DNA of 64,000 nucleotides from Oncomelania hupensis (GCA_036898135.1 CM072526.1:9599226-9663225), one strand, 5' to 3'; positions 35,128 to 46,939 are shown, counted from the stretch's first letter. Notes: generated by a model from the sequence alone, not told the origin. Numbers and translations: made by a program.

Positions 35128-35759
35128 GTGTTTTCTCTCTGTAGAGTGGCAATATTCTGGTAGTCGATGTTGTCAAGGTCGCTTAGGAACTGTTCCCAGT
35201 CTTCACGATTGTTTATAGAAATAGGATTTTCAAAGAGAGCAGCATTGTTCACACACGCATAGTAATACTTCACTTGTCCTGATCGTTGATTTTTCAAAAT
35301 CACTCCTAAGCTGGCATTAATCTTAAAACAAAATGTCTGATTCTGATAAATTGTATTATTTAATTGTTCGTGGGTCAACAAGCCACCTTCAAAACCAAAA
35401 TTGTATCGTTCTAACACAGGTCCACGATAAATATAATTGTCTATATATCGGCTATTATTGACATAGCACTGAAGAAATGGGTCGTGGTCTTCAATAAAAT
35501 GTACTTCTTATAGAAGACTGTTAATAACAGCGTCTGAGCTATTATTTACCAGCACTTGATCCAAGTTCCTATCTTCAAAATCATCCATTTTAAAAGATTT
35601 GCTATTTCAGAATTCTTTTCAGAAAAAAAATGCTGCCACAAAACTCTCCTATACGTTTTCTCAAAAAATGATGCTTAACGTTTTATTGTATCAGCGTTAA
35701 AGATGATCACCACGTCGCCACCCTGACAACAATGAACATCATCATCATTATGATCGCTC

Positions 35760-35767
35760 TTTATATA
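35760..35767 (-). promoter_or_regulatory. TATA box upstream of PolB
   Basis: The minus strand reads GGGGTATATAAAGAGC. Transcription would start about 30 bases on, leaving a leader of roughly 140 bases before the PolB ATG at 35588. Confidence 0.5.
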
Positions 35768-35969
35768 CCCCGTGATTGCGTCAGCCGTTTGGTGGGATTT
35801 CCCGTTTTTGTAAAATTCCTGTTTAAACTTGTTTTGTGCGAGGTATGCCGGCATCGGCCGACATGTTCAAACATGTTATAGACTCCGCGAAGCCACTCTA
35901 GCATTTGCTATAAAAAAAGACTCACACACACACCATCTGGTATTTTTAAAAAAAGCCAATTGTTACCTA

Positions 35970-35989
35970 CTAAAAGAGAGAGAGAGAGC

Positions 35990-36022
<33 letters not shown>

Positions 36023-36233
36023 GCAACAGAGAGGGAGAGAGAGGGAGAGAGAGAGAGAGAGGGAGAGCGAGAGAGAGAGAGAGGCAAGAGAGAGGAAAAG
36101 AGAGGAGAGAGAGAGAGAGAGAGAGAAAGATGTTACTATATACATAATTATTGTTATATTTGCGTGTGTGGGTGTGGGTGTGTGCGTGCGTGTGTGCGTG
36201 CGTGTGTGGGTGTGTGGGTGTGTGTGGGTGTGG

Positions 36234-36265
<32 letters not shown>
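35970..36265. repeat. (GA)n and (GT)n microsatellites inside the Polinton
   Basis: GA-rich to about 36127, GT-rich from 36160 to 36262. Confidence 0.95.
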
Positions 36266-36266
<1 letters not shown>

Positions 36267-36512
36267 AGTTAGATATCCAATATCCACTCCAAAAAAGTAA
36301 CATGTTTGATATTGTGTGTGTGGTTTTTCTGGTATACTGACATCCTAATATCTATACCTTAAACTCTTCATCTAGTGACTGATGCCCTTAGATGTGTGCA
36401 TGTTGTTTCCCAACCACGCTTCAGTAAGCATCAACCAGTTGGGCCGTCTTCCTTAAAACACCTGTCATGCTGACCAAATATCATGGTCGACATGTTCAAA
36501 CATGCTTCTCAC

Positions 36513-36990
36513 CCGTCTTAATTAACTACCTTATATTAAAACTATCTTCTTCTTGCCGAACTCCTATGGGCAATATAACACCCCTCCCTTTTATCTAACC
36601 TACAATCCGATAACGCTTGCACACAAGATACAATTAACCCCACATTGTGTATGTGTATGTAAGCATCTGTTTCCCATTCTCGCGCCCCGACATCACGCGT
36701 CTTTAGTCCATCATCCCGCTATCTTGTCTAAACAGTGTAAAACACGCTTTTACTAACATCCTCGTCTCTAGTGACCCTTGTCCAGATGTGGCTCATTTGT
36801 TTGTCAAACATACACGCTCATTTCCGTTCACACTTTAATCGTATCCTAATCATTCCATCTAGTGTACACTTACATATTTTCTCGGCCTTCTAAAACCGGC
36901 CCTCTCCAAAAATAATATTGGCTTTCTCTTTGATCATACTCCAGATGTGTCATGCATCCATTCGTACAGTATTCATCTCACAAAAACACT
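36513..36990 (-). repeat. Right terminal inverted repeat of the Polinton
   Basis: Partner of 23633-24090, ending AGTATTCATCTCACAAAAAC before a GT microsatellite. The 36340-36512 DNA inside it has no counterpart on the left. Confidence 0.9.
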
Positions 36991-37108
36991 GTGTGTGCAT
37001 GTGTGCGTGCGTGTAGGTGTGTGCGTGTGTGTGTGTGTGTGTGTTGGGGTGTGTGTGTGTGTGTTGGGGTGTGCGTGTACGTGTGTGCGTGTGTGAATTG
37101 ATCATTGC

Positions 37109-37155
<47 letters not shown>

Positions 37156-37556
37156 CATCACCATCATTATGCTGATCCCAAGATCAGTATACTCTTTTTT
37201 AACATCACACTTCCCACGTGATGTAAATAGATGCAGTGGTCTGCCCGCACGCCCTGCACGCGCCCCCCGCACGCCTCCCCGCGCGCACGTCCGTCCGCCC
37301 CGAACGCCGGCCCGCTGCCGGCCGCTCGCTCCGCACCCCGCCATTAAATAAACGCCGCAACAAAAAAAACAACAAATGCCGCCATTACCCACACAACAAA
37401 CAAAATGCCGCACCGGTGATATAATACACTACAGCAGCGATGATGGCAGCCGATGACTCTGACCTCACATAACCTCATATGACGTCAGCCTATGACGTCA
37501 GTCGTGTCAGCCGCTTCAAAAAAAAATCAGAGGTCTAAGGCCGAGCTTTTAACTAC
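36991..37556. other. GT/GA microsatellites, a GC-rich block and two CRE-like sites
   Basis: GT repeats (36991-37090) and GA repeats (37111-37145) are followed by C/G-rich DNA (37228-37345). Two TATGACGTCAG sites lie 16 bases apart at 37477-37503. No gene is supported. Confidence 0.5.
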
Positions 37557-38062
37557 TGACAGGACCATCAGTCTACATTCCAAAGTAAGACTGCTGCGCT
37601 CCCTTGTCATCTCCATCTATTATGCTTGCGAAGCATGGACCCTCATAGCAGATCTACAATGAAGAATACAAAGCATGGAGATGTGGTGCTACAGAAGACT
37701 TCTGGGCATTTCCTATACCCAACACATCACCAACGACGAAGTCCGACAGACCATCACACAAGCCATTGGACAACACAATGACCTGCTCATAGTGGTGAAG
37801 AAACGGAAACTGCGATGGTATGGCCACTCACCAGATCTTCAGGCCTTGCAAAGACCATTCTGCAAGGCACAGTGCAAGGAAGTAGAAGAAGAGGGAGACC
37901 GAAAAAGAGGTGGGAGGACAACATTCGAGAATGGACTGGTTTGACACTGAGCGAAGCCATCAGGGCTGCTGAGAACAGAGAAAGATGGAGTATGCTGGAT
38001 AAACGATCATCTGTGATGCCCCTACGACCTCCGGGTTACGGGACAGGATAGGATAGGATAGG
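37557..38062 (+). pseudogene. RTE-like LINE, 5'-truncated copy with (GGATA)n tail
   Basis: The sequence follows the 3' end of the RTE copy at 55427-58765: SIYYACEAWTL, MEMWCYRRLLGISYTQHITN, KRKLRWYGH, GRPKKRWEDNIREWTGL, then a GGATAGGATAGG tail. A few frame changes are present. It abuts the first gene of element B. Confidence 0.85.
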
Positions 38063-38340
38063 GGTGGAAAGGCTGAATGAATCTATTCGTACGTATGCGT
38101 GGTGCATTCTGGGGTCTCAAGCGCAAACACGAAATAATATCATTGGGGACGGAACTAGCTTCAATGCACAAAAGCAGTTTCTAGCCAACATAGAAGATTC
38201 TATTAATTCGGCAGTAGATTTGCCCGCGAGTATTAAAAGATATCAAGACACTTTAAAGTATGCTAGATCTAAAGTAGATTACGTAATAGGTTTAGGACTG
38301 TATATGTTGCCTTCAGACCTTCAGCTTCGGATAGGAAATA

Positions 38341-40048
38341 TACTACTCAAAATAATTGAAGGGCCACTCTCATATTTCATTTAGTTTAATTAGTTGTTGC
38401 TGCTATCAATAATATCGCTTATATTGCTTATTTCAAAACTTATCCTGTACAGTAACATTCAAGACAATCTTATTCTGACAAGTAATCACATGTGTGAGTT
38501 TTGAACTTTCTGCACTGAGTTGAAAAACAAACCCAATTTTTACCCCAAAAAATGACCCTAATTTACTGTTGTCTTGCTAATTAAGCAAAATTTTCAACAT
38601 TAAAAAGTGATTTGCACGCGAAAGGCTTGCATTTTGTGAGTTCAGTTCAACAATCGGCGCTTTTTTCTGGGTATAAATGGCAGCGCCTTTGCTGCTTTTC
38701 TTATAGTTTTGTAAGTGGTGTTTCACCCGTCCCCTATACGCTTATGTGTCCGGGGACGTTAATCTATAAAACTAAACTAAACTGCTTTTCTAACCATGCC
38801 CCAAAGGCGACGATTGACTGATGCGGATAGAGGCAGAGCTATTGCATGGCTTCAGGAAGGGGTGGGGGTGAGAGAAGTTGGCAGGCGGCTGAGAGTGTCC
38901 CACTCCATTGTCCAAAGGCTGCGGGAGCGCTTTAACAACACTGGAAGCGTCCAAGAACCAAGAAGGTCCGGACGCCCCCGCGTTACCACTGCAAGACAAG
39001 ACCATTTCATCACCCTGTCAGCTCTGAGGATGAGGTCCGCTACAGCAAACACCATCAGAAGACAGCTTCACGCAGCCAGCAATGTTAACGTCAGCGACCA
39101 GACAATTCGCAACCGTCTACACGAGGCAAACCTGCGATCAAGACGACCAGCAGTACGACATTTGCTCACCCCAGCTCACCGTGCAGCGCTTTTGGCCTGG
39201 GCTCTGCGTCATTTGGCGTGGACTAGGCAACATTGGTCAAGGGTGCTCTTTACAGACGAGTCTCGGTTCTCCTTGTCTTTTAACGACCGTCGAGTGAATG
39301 TTTAGAGGCGTCCACGTGAGCGTTTTGCTGATGCGACGGTGCGCGAGCATGACCGCTTTGGTGGTGGATCTGTCATGATGTGGGGTGGCTTCGCATTAAA
39401 CTTCAGAACACCCCTGCTCCAAATTCATGGCAACTTAAACGGTATTGGCTACAGGGATGACGTCCTACAACCTAGGGTTCTCCCAGCTCTGCGGGCCATT
39501 GGGGACGGTGCCATACTACAGGAAGATAATGCCAGACCCCACCAAGCGCGTATCGTCAATGACTTCCTGCAGCAACAGCACGTCATAAGGATGGATTGGC
39601 CGGCTCGATCACCCGATTTGAACCCCATAGAACATCTGTGGGATATCTTGGGTCAACAGACACGGGCAAACCTCCCTCCAGGAGCTAACCTTGAAGTTCT
39701 GGCCCAAGTTCTCCAGCAAGAGTGGTTGGCCATCTCAGGAAACATCCTCCATAACCTGATACGGTCCATGAGACAACGATGCCAAGACTGCATTGATGCA
39801 AACGGTGACCACACCCGATACTGACTCTATAGATGTTTGGTTTCTAAAGTTTTGATTTTGTAAATGAGGGGTATGTCCAGTTAAATTGAATGTACTCGAA
39901 TTTTAAGCGACTGATGTCTCAAATCGTTTTTGTTATTGATGCAGAAATGATTGCAATAAAATATGATGAACTAATAAATTGAATTCGTGTTTCTGATTTA
40001 AAGAGAGACCCATATGTCCAAGTGGCCCTTGTATTATTTTGAGTAGTA
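38341..40048 (+). mobile_element. Complete Tc1-like transposon
   Basis: 1,708 bp, beginning TACTACTCAAAATAATTG and ending with the reverse complement (about 28-base repeats, a few mismatches, ending GGGCCACT inward), flanked by TA at 38339-38340 and 40049-40050. It contains one transposase gene. The 5' leader (about 38715-38790) has a segment CTTATGTGTCCGGGG that also occurs at the capsid start (about 27400). Confidence 0.92.
38796..39824 (+). pseudogene. Tc1 transposase with a single in-frame stop
   Basis: The frame is continuous over 342 codons except for TAG at 39303-39305. N-terminal helix-turn-helix pair (RRLTDADRGRAIAWLQEG...VREVGRRL; GRPRVTTARQ) is followed by a second DNA-binding part (TIRNRLHEANLRSRRPA) and the DDE core: FTDESRF, QEDNARPH and DLNPIEHLWD, with the spacing of Tc1 DD34E. 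Transposase cuts at the TIRs and reinserts at TA. One stop is the only defect, so the copy is young, and it may be an assembly error. Confidence 0.92.
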
Positions 40049-40268
40049 TATATCAAACTACAACAACAATATAGTGATTGCCGACCCACAGTTTCATATA
40101 GGCTACAATCCTACAATAAATACAGTAAAGAATGAACATTTAAGTTTACCAGCACCACCGCCACTAGGCCTATCGAGCCAGCCAAGCCTGCCGAACCTGC
40201 CTGACCTGCCAGTTATTGATCGCGGGGTTTCGCATCTAGTGCTTACAGGCAGTTTGCTGTTCGCTGGG

Positions 40269-41045
40269 TTAATTGGGATTTACTATTTTAAGTAGCCAGA
40301 GTAATATTATTATAAACAAAGACCACATATGCTCAGACGCCCAAACAACAATTTTAGAAGCAGTATTAAATATCCATGAAAATACAGAACCTAATATTCC
40401 TGGAAGTGCGTCTACAAGTTTGTCACCTAAGTGTTTCAATAAGTTAGCTATGCTTTGTAATGTCTTCTCAATCCAGTCTTTAACCGGACTACCACCGGAT
40501 CCGCCAGGTCCACTGGATCCACCGCCAGATCCACCGGCACTGCTGCCAATGCCCGCAGTTCTAGTCAGTGCTAAGACTAGTGTGCTTACTGTCATCCCAA
40601 CAGCTGTAAGAATGCTAAATATTGTAACACCTTGCTCTCTTAACAGTGTTTGAATTCTTTCTGCAAGTGTAGTGTTTTCGTGTTAAATTCTATGCACAGT
40701 TTCTTTTATTCTGGCGAAATTAGTTATTAATTTTTCTCTGTTTATGGATAAGGCTTCCAACCTCGCTGAGCGTTCTGTGTAAAGGTTGGTGAGCCTCTTT
40801 TGGATCATCTGTTTTATCTCCATGCTTAAGTTCAAGTCATCAGCTTCTGCTAGTTTAATTTTTAGTTTTTCTATATGTTTGTCGAGCTCGCTGAGCTTGG
40901 CTAAATTCATCATTGTCTCCCCTCTTACAGATTGTAAAGCTTTATCTAAGCCTTGAAGTTCGCGCAGTGGTAATAATGATAAGGGTTGGTCATTTATAGT
41001 TTCCATGACCTGATCCACATTTGTGTTGACATTTGTTTCATCCAC
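40269..41045 (-). pseudogene. Element B gene 2: coiled-coil, Gly-rich, transmembrane protein
   Basis: 259 codons in one frame with TAA at 40683-40685. The first 120 residues are a long heptad-like helix (LQGLDKALQ...LDKHIEKLKIKLAEAD). After the stop codon the same frame continues with TTLAERIQTLLREQGVTIFS, a hydrophobic segment (ILTAVGMTVSTLVLAL), a Gly/Ser/Pro linker, an amphipathic helix (VKDWIEKTLQSIANLLKHLG) and hydrophobic LPGILGSVFSWIF and a C-terminal membrane span. From memory, similar proteins occur as large families in cnidarian genome annotations; I could not check. Likely a membrane or virion protein; function unknown. Its 3' end overlaps the convergent gene at 40051-40295 by about 25 bases. 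Confidence 0.5.
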
Positions 41046-41062
41046 ATCTGTTTGTAAGGTTT

Positions 41063-41243
41063 TTAAAATTTATTGTTTTTTCTGGCTTTTTGGGTTTCAG
41101 TTCCTTGACATAATTCTTCTGCTATACTTTTTCTTGTTTGGCTCATTTCATCTCCTTCCATTGAAAGCAGTGTAACGTCATGGTCTTCATTAGGTTCATC
41201 AGGTTTAAACACTTCATCCAGAGCTTCACCGCCTTCTGCCATT
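41063..41243 (-). pseudogene. Small acidic ORF upstream of the coiled-coil gene
   Basis: An ATG at 41243 (MAEGGEA) loses frame near 41221; the neighbouring frame reads LDEVFKPDEPNEDHD and QTRKSIAEELCQG to TAA at 41063. It could be the true N-terminal part of the coiled-coil protein's transcript or a separate gene. Weak. Confidence 0.25.
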
Positions 41244-41994
41244 TTAAATTTTTTTTAATCACATTAAAAATGCAAAGCTATGGAAACTTGTTAGACCCTA
41301 CAGGTCGATTGAGGATGCCTTTAGGCATCAAAGGTGATAAAAGCACAATAATTATTACAAACAATCTGTTACACTCGATGTTGTTGTTTTCTATCAGTAG
41401 TTCATTCAGCCTCGATGCTGGAATCCTGATAGGTGTAACTCAGATTCGTTTATCCACGCAACCCGTTCAATCATCAACAAGGCTGGAGTCGTCGTATGAA
41501 GTTATCCAACTTTATTCAGCATACATCAACAACTGCACACAATCGCTCAATTGCTTTTTCCACTCTGCAATTCTCAACTATCAATCTCCTTTTGAAACAG
41601 TGTGGCACTATATATATAGTCTCACTAAACTCTAGAGAGCGTCCGAACGTTCGAGCGCAACACAATTTCAACCAACCAGAACAAACCTCGTGATCACCAT
41701 CTCACGTCATACAACCATATTAAAGATGGAAGCATCTCGAGTTACCACTAGAATTATCCAAACACTTCGATTGATAGTAAACAACTAACTCTAGAAAATT
41801 CTCAAATAATATCCGACCAATTAAAATTATCAACATTATACAAAGCTGCTTCTAACAACTCAAAATCAAATCAAAGGTAAATACAATATTGCATCATTGC
41901 AAAATAAAACGAACACATCTATCTCGTGCATGTCATTCACAACGCCGCGCGAGTCTCAACGTAACACAATCCAAGCAGCATAAAACCTAATCAG

Positions 41995-43006
41995 CTACTA
42001 ACCATAAGATTTCCAAATTTAGGTCCTGATGATGTAATAGTTCCAGGTAGTCCTAAATTGGGATTTAAAATTAGCATGGATTCTGATGATGATCCTAACA
42101 GAACCATAGTGAACAATCTAGGTAGAGCTATAATTAAAAGAATGAATATTAAACTTGATGTGTGAAAAATCCAAAGTTTGGATGATGACGGTGTTTTGTT
42201 TTGGTACACAGATTTGTGGCTGAGTAAATATGAAAGGGAAGATTTGGTTGGTCAAGGGATTCAAGCCGCCAATGTGGCAAAACTTCGAATCAAAGTTGGC
42301 GATCCTATCACTTCTAACAAAGGTGAAAATACATCTGCCATTTCATCAAGGTTCATTTAACGATAGGCTGTCTTACAAAATTATTTTCAATGATTATTCT
42401 CAAGTAGTAATTAGCTCTGACAATGATGCTAGCTATACAATTACAGACATGGCGCTTGAATATGAAGTGGTCACTCACGCCGAACTCGGTAGGATGATCA
42501 GGAGCCAAGATGACAAACTAGCAATTTATTATGATAGTATTGTCTGCTACAGACAGTTTAATAAAGATTTATTAGATGCATTATGGACCATCAACATAAA
42601 TTCACCTGCTCGAAGTTTTACAGGTGTACTGTTGTTGTTTGTGGAAGAATCAAATTGCAATCGTGATAGTGAAAATTTTATCAATCCTAATATTTCAAAA
42701 GTGAATGTTGTGATTGAAGGTAAGCCTAATCAATTATTCGCAATTGGAATGATGGGGTTTCAACAGTTTGATGAGATAAGGAAAATCTTGGGTGGAGGTC
42801 GATTACGGACTGACACTGAAGATTTGATTTCAAAGGATCTTCATTTGCATGACACAAGACTGCAAGATTATCTCCTAAGTAAGTTTGCGTTTGACTTTCG
42901 AACCCTACCCACCAACGAACGTCATGGATCTGGAAGAATTGAAAATGGCATAGATTGGGAGTCTGAGGGTGGAGGGAGGGAAAAAGTCTCATGTTTGCTT
43001 GTGTAA
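41995..43006 (+). pseudogene. Element B capsid-like protein (candidate double jelly-roll)
   Basis: The frame from 41995 gives RFPNLGPDDVIVPGSPKLGF, VNNLGRAIIKRMNIKLDV, a TGA (42163-42165), SLDDDGVLFWYTDLWLSKYE, and then shifts near 42350. The second frame has FNDRLSYKIIFNDYSQVV, TITDMALEYEVVTHAELGRM, IYYDSIVCYRQF, NINSPARSFTGVLLLFVEES, VIEGKPNQLFAIGM and HGSGRIEN. From memory this order matches a large uncharacterised family in cnidarian and other marine invertebrate genomes, with strand-rich blocks as in viral jelly-roll capsids. It is not the same family as the Polinton capsid at 26115-27418. A TATA-like TATATATAG is at about 41610. C-terminus lost after about 42960. Confidence 0.5.
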
Positions 43007-43009
43007 TAG

Positions 43010-44020
43010 AGTGACTGTTTATGATAAATTTTGTTGTTCAAATCTTATCAAACATACTGTATTAAAGATAGATGTATACGTACCTTTTTATATTACATTT
43101 CTTTATCCCTCTTTTATCAGACATGGTTATAATTACTTTTTCTGTATAATTATATTGGTGATTAGTTTTCATTATCAAATACGGAAAATACGTGGTTTAA
43201 AATATTATTCTTAGTTTTGATTGGCTGAACTAGTCGGATATGGAAAATCATATTGACTGATTTCATTTATAATAATATAATAAGTTTTCTGTATTTTTAA
43301 TAATTGTAAAGCAGAGATTATTTTTCATGAACATAATTCTGATTTTGGAAATATTATCAGAGAGGAAGTTGTCAGTCTTTTCGTAGCCTTAGTGCTCGCA
43401 GCATCTCAGTCAGTCAGCCAGTCAGTTTTGTCAGCCTGTATGTATCATAGGGTGTGATAGCGTTGAAGTTATTTATTGTTATTTTTTTTCAAGTTCAAAT
43501 TTGTGTTATATTCTTTGGACCTGTTTCACACTGAATCGGCTCGACTCTTTCACTATCTGGACTCTTTCACTAAGCAATAAATTCCTTGCCTGAACTTACA
43601 CCAAACGCCTGGTCTTCGTGGACATATGAAACCCACTTGTGTGTGTGTGTGAATGACATTTCCTTTCTACCACCACACCCACACACCCAGTTTACACTTG
43701 TTGCGCTTTGAGTAATTGTTGTGAATGTAAATGGGAAAGGGGAATGGATGTGGGGGTGATAGTTCACAAGCGGAGTCGCCCATTGGCAACCCCATTGTTG
43801 TTGATGAGCGAGGTGAAGACATGCGTGAACAAGTGTGAGTCATGCAGTGGCATCCTTGGCTGAATGTGAAGGTTAGGTTGATGAGCAAGGTGAAGGACAT
43901 TTGCAGACTGTGTTCCGCAAATGTCCTTCACCTTCATTTATGCTGTTCGCCAGTCTCGCCAGGTTTTGCCTACTAATCAATAACTTGATTACTGTGTTGC
44001 TGCCGGTGTGTTTTTTCTAC
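43010..44020. other. Unassigned DNA, likely inside element B
   Basis: AT-rich to about 43560, then GT-rich and GGTGAAG-rich sequence. No gene seen. One strong hairpin is listed separately. Confidence 0.4.
43887..43934. other. Perfect 18-bp inverted repeat (hairpin)
   Basis: AAGGTGAAGGACATTTGC at 43887-43904 is exactly complementary to 43917-43934, with a 12-base loop. A related GAGGTGAAGACATG lies about 75 bases upstream. Confidence 0.85.
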
Positions 44021-44025
44021 AGAAT

Positions 44026-44784
44026 TTATTCTATGCTCTGCCATTTTGCTCGAAATGCCTCATTATCTTTCATAAACTGATTAATTTGTTTAGATTTTAA
44101 TATGAGCTCTCTTAATGGAATATCTAGCCTATGAAACTTAGGATAATTAGCAAAATAATGAGCCAAGTTACGCAGTTTTGCAGCATATTTTTGTGAAATT
44201 TTTAGTTGGTCTTTTAGATGATCAGGCCATTTCATTTTTCTTTGAATTTTTACCAAAAAAAACTGCCCTCTCTAAAGCAACCCATACTTTAATGCATCAC
44301 TGACAAAGCAGCCTGATCATTTCAAAATGTGTCTGCTCTTTTGACTAGAATGTCAGTTACTTTTTCATAGCCTAAACTTATATCTTGAGCTGCTTTAAAA
44401 ATATCAGGCATTTCAGCAAGTGGCAGAGCATTTGTTTTAATCAATTTTTCTTCAAGAAATTTATCCATGCTTTCAGGAGTGAGCTTATCAGGTTTGGTGT
44501 TAAAAAATTATAAGCTTTCTTTTGGACGTTTAGGTATTTCCGCATTTGGTTCTTTGGGCAATTTAGAAAAATATTCGCTCATCTCGGTATGATACCTTTG
44601 GTAGTTTTTTAAAACAGAGAGTTCTTGTTTAAAAAAAAGCAGATTCTAAATTTTGTGAGTCTTCAAAAATTATATCTTCTTGGCTTGTACCTTGTTCACA
44701 AAAAGGAGATTCCAAATTTTGAGAGCCTTCTAGGATTATATCTTCTTGGCCTGGCGGGCTGGGTCGAACGCTTGATGAAGCCAT
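44026..44784 (-). pseudogene. Element B gene 3, unrecognised, broken
   Basis: ATG at 44784 opens MASSSVRPSPPGQEDIILEG; the motif QEDII.E.SQNLES occurs twice about 22 residues apart, then a run of T shifts the frame near 44627. The next frame reads FKQELSVLKNYQRYHTEMSE and, past a stop, KPDKLTPESMDKFLEEKL and ISLGYEKVTDILVKRAD. The last 76 codons (44026-44256) read WPDHLKDQLKISQKYAAKLR and are helix-rich and basic. The pieces are consistent with one protein of about 240 residues, helical, with a Ser/Pro-rich N-terminus. No family recognised. Confidence 0.4.
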
Positions 44785-46150
<1,366 letters not shown>

Positions 46151-46164
46151 ACTTCTTAAGGGGA

Positions 46165-46240
46165 CGGGTGAGCACAGTTGGCCGAGCGGCTTACTAGTAA
46201 AGGTTTCTGGTTTGAATCCCGGATTGATCAAATTTTCCCC
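46165..46240 (+). mobile_element. tRNA-Leu-like SINE head
   Basis: CAGTTGGCCGAGCGGCTTA (A box) and TCTGGTTTGAATCCCGG (B box) with the spacing of a tRNA, followed by a body with GTGACCAGTATGCTCCGG to about 46390. Stems are imperfect. Confidence 0.5.
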
Positions 46241-46814
46241 CCTGGTCCTCTGGTGTTAGAATAATGTGACCAGTATGCTCCGGTGTGGTGTGACTATAAT
46301 CTACAATCTACAATTATTAAGCTGCCCCTCACCCCCCTTGGGCTTTACTATTTTCTAAAAACGATATGCGCTGTACAACACATTGGCTCATGTCATACGG
46401 ATAATTGTTGGTTTGTAGGTAGTTCAGATCATGGCCTGTCATTCCATGTTTTCCTTTGGTTTCCTTAGGATAAGGCCCAATCACAACTCCATCAAGATAA
46501 TTATCACTTTTGAAAATGCCTATTTTGTTAGCTGTGTGTGAACGTCTGGAATTTTAATGAATGGCTGACCATCTTGTTTTACCTTACTGCACACCTGCCT
46601 GAACAAGAGCTTCACTTAACTGGTCTGCGATTGCATTGACATCAACAGCAGTGTTTTCTTTTTGCGTTCACAACAACAGGTGGTTTTTTTAATTGCATTG
46701 ACTTCAACAATAGCACACCGTTTTCTTTTAACAAACCGCAGCAATCACAAAAAACTAACGTTGCGTTGAACGGAAACCTTGTTGTCAAAGGGGCGTATAC
46801 TAGTAGTTTGAACT

Positions 46815-46822
46815 TATAAAAG
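46815..46822 (+). promoter_or_regulatory. TATA box of the secreted-protein gene
   Basis: TATAAAAG, 118 bases before the ATG at 46940, so the start of transcription would lie near 46845. Confidence 0.55.
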
Positions 46823-46939
46823 CAAGGGCAATCAACAGTGCACCATATTTCTCAGCGCTTATGAACAGTCCTCGACATCGCTGTGGAGATTGAAATCAAC
46901 TGCTAGTTTTTGTCAGTTAAGCTCAACCTATTTTGTACC

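Larger units (their letters stand above)
30116..35588 (-). pseudogene. Polinton DNA polymerase B (protein-primed type), three exons, broken
   Basis: Exon 1 is 35128-35588, exon 2 32135-35002, exon 3 30116-31232. Exon 2 opens with EWTLEWITN, carries a zinc-binding CSKCDRHF...H..KC, exonuclease motifs (VYDIETYF; GFSSGKYDLN), an acidic then Lys-rich linker, FLDITNYLAPG, and the palm block TIEGYDANSLYL with FHGCYWHGHDC. Exon 3 starts with GNSSYGR and has the catalytic CDTDSLY and a C-terminal YLYTKRKVLSDGV. Breaks: in-frame TAA at 35508-35510, a frame change near 33660, in-frame TGA at 30435-30437 and a frame change near 30325. A proline-rich expansion interrupts the thumb. Length (over 1,400 codons) fits the Polinton family. 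It starts about 170 bases downstream of a TATA box. Confidence 0.9.
23633..36990 (-). mobile_element. Polinton/Maverick (virus-like DNA transposon), decayed
   Basis: About 13.36 kb flanked by imperfect inverted repeats (23633-24090 and 36513-36990). It encodes, right to left on the minus strand, DNA polymerase B, packaging ATPase, major capsid protein and a PC4-like protein, plus a small spliced plus-strand gene near the left repeat. The combination PolB + A32-like ATPase + F54H12.2-type capsid defines Polintons/Mavericks (adintoviruses when an integrase and virion genes are intact). No integrase, adenain-type protease or penton gene is seen. Every large gene carries stops or frame changes, so it is an old endogenous copy. 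I found no convincing 6-bp target duplication; the ends are approximate. Confidence 0.9.
38064..40295 (+). pseudogene. Element B gene 1, split by a Tc1 element
   Basis: The left part (38064-38340) encodes MERLNESIRTYAW, IIGDGTSFNAQKQFLANIED, VDLPASIKRYQDTL and LPSDLQLRIGN. The right part (40051-40295) gives a Pro-rich linker (PAPPPLGL, LPNLPDLP) and a C-terminal membrane helix ending FAGLIGIYYFK. The Tc1 insertion with its TA duplication lies exactly between. The two frames differ by one base at the join, so either a frame change accompanies it or these are two genes. The left end is bounded by the RTE tail and may lack the true start. I do not know the family with certainty; the IKRYQDTL..ARSKVD wording resembles small proteins that I recall beside capsid-like genes in cnidarian genomes. 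Confidence 0.4.

Noticed and set aside
23627..36996. A 6-bp target duplication for the Polinton
   Set aside because: The flanks do not match directly; weak similarity continues as an inverted repeat and the right flank is a GT microsatellite.
41180..41635. 151-codon plus-strand ORF in element B
   Set aside because: It overlaps the acidic minus-strand ORF, has no recognisable motif, and its composition changes along its length; kept out for lack of support.
41700..41994. A possible first exon of the capsid-like gene ending at AAAG|GTAAAT (41876) with an acceptor at 41994
   Set aside because: The open frame before the donor does not match the phase needed after the acceptor.
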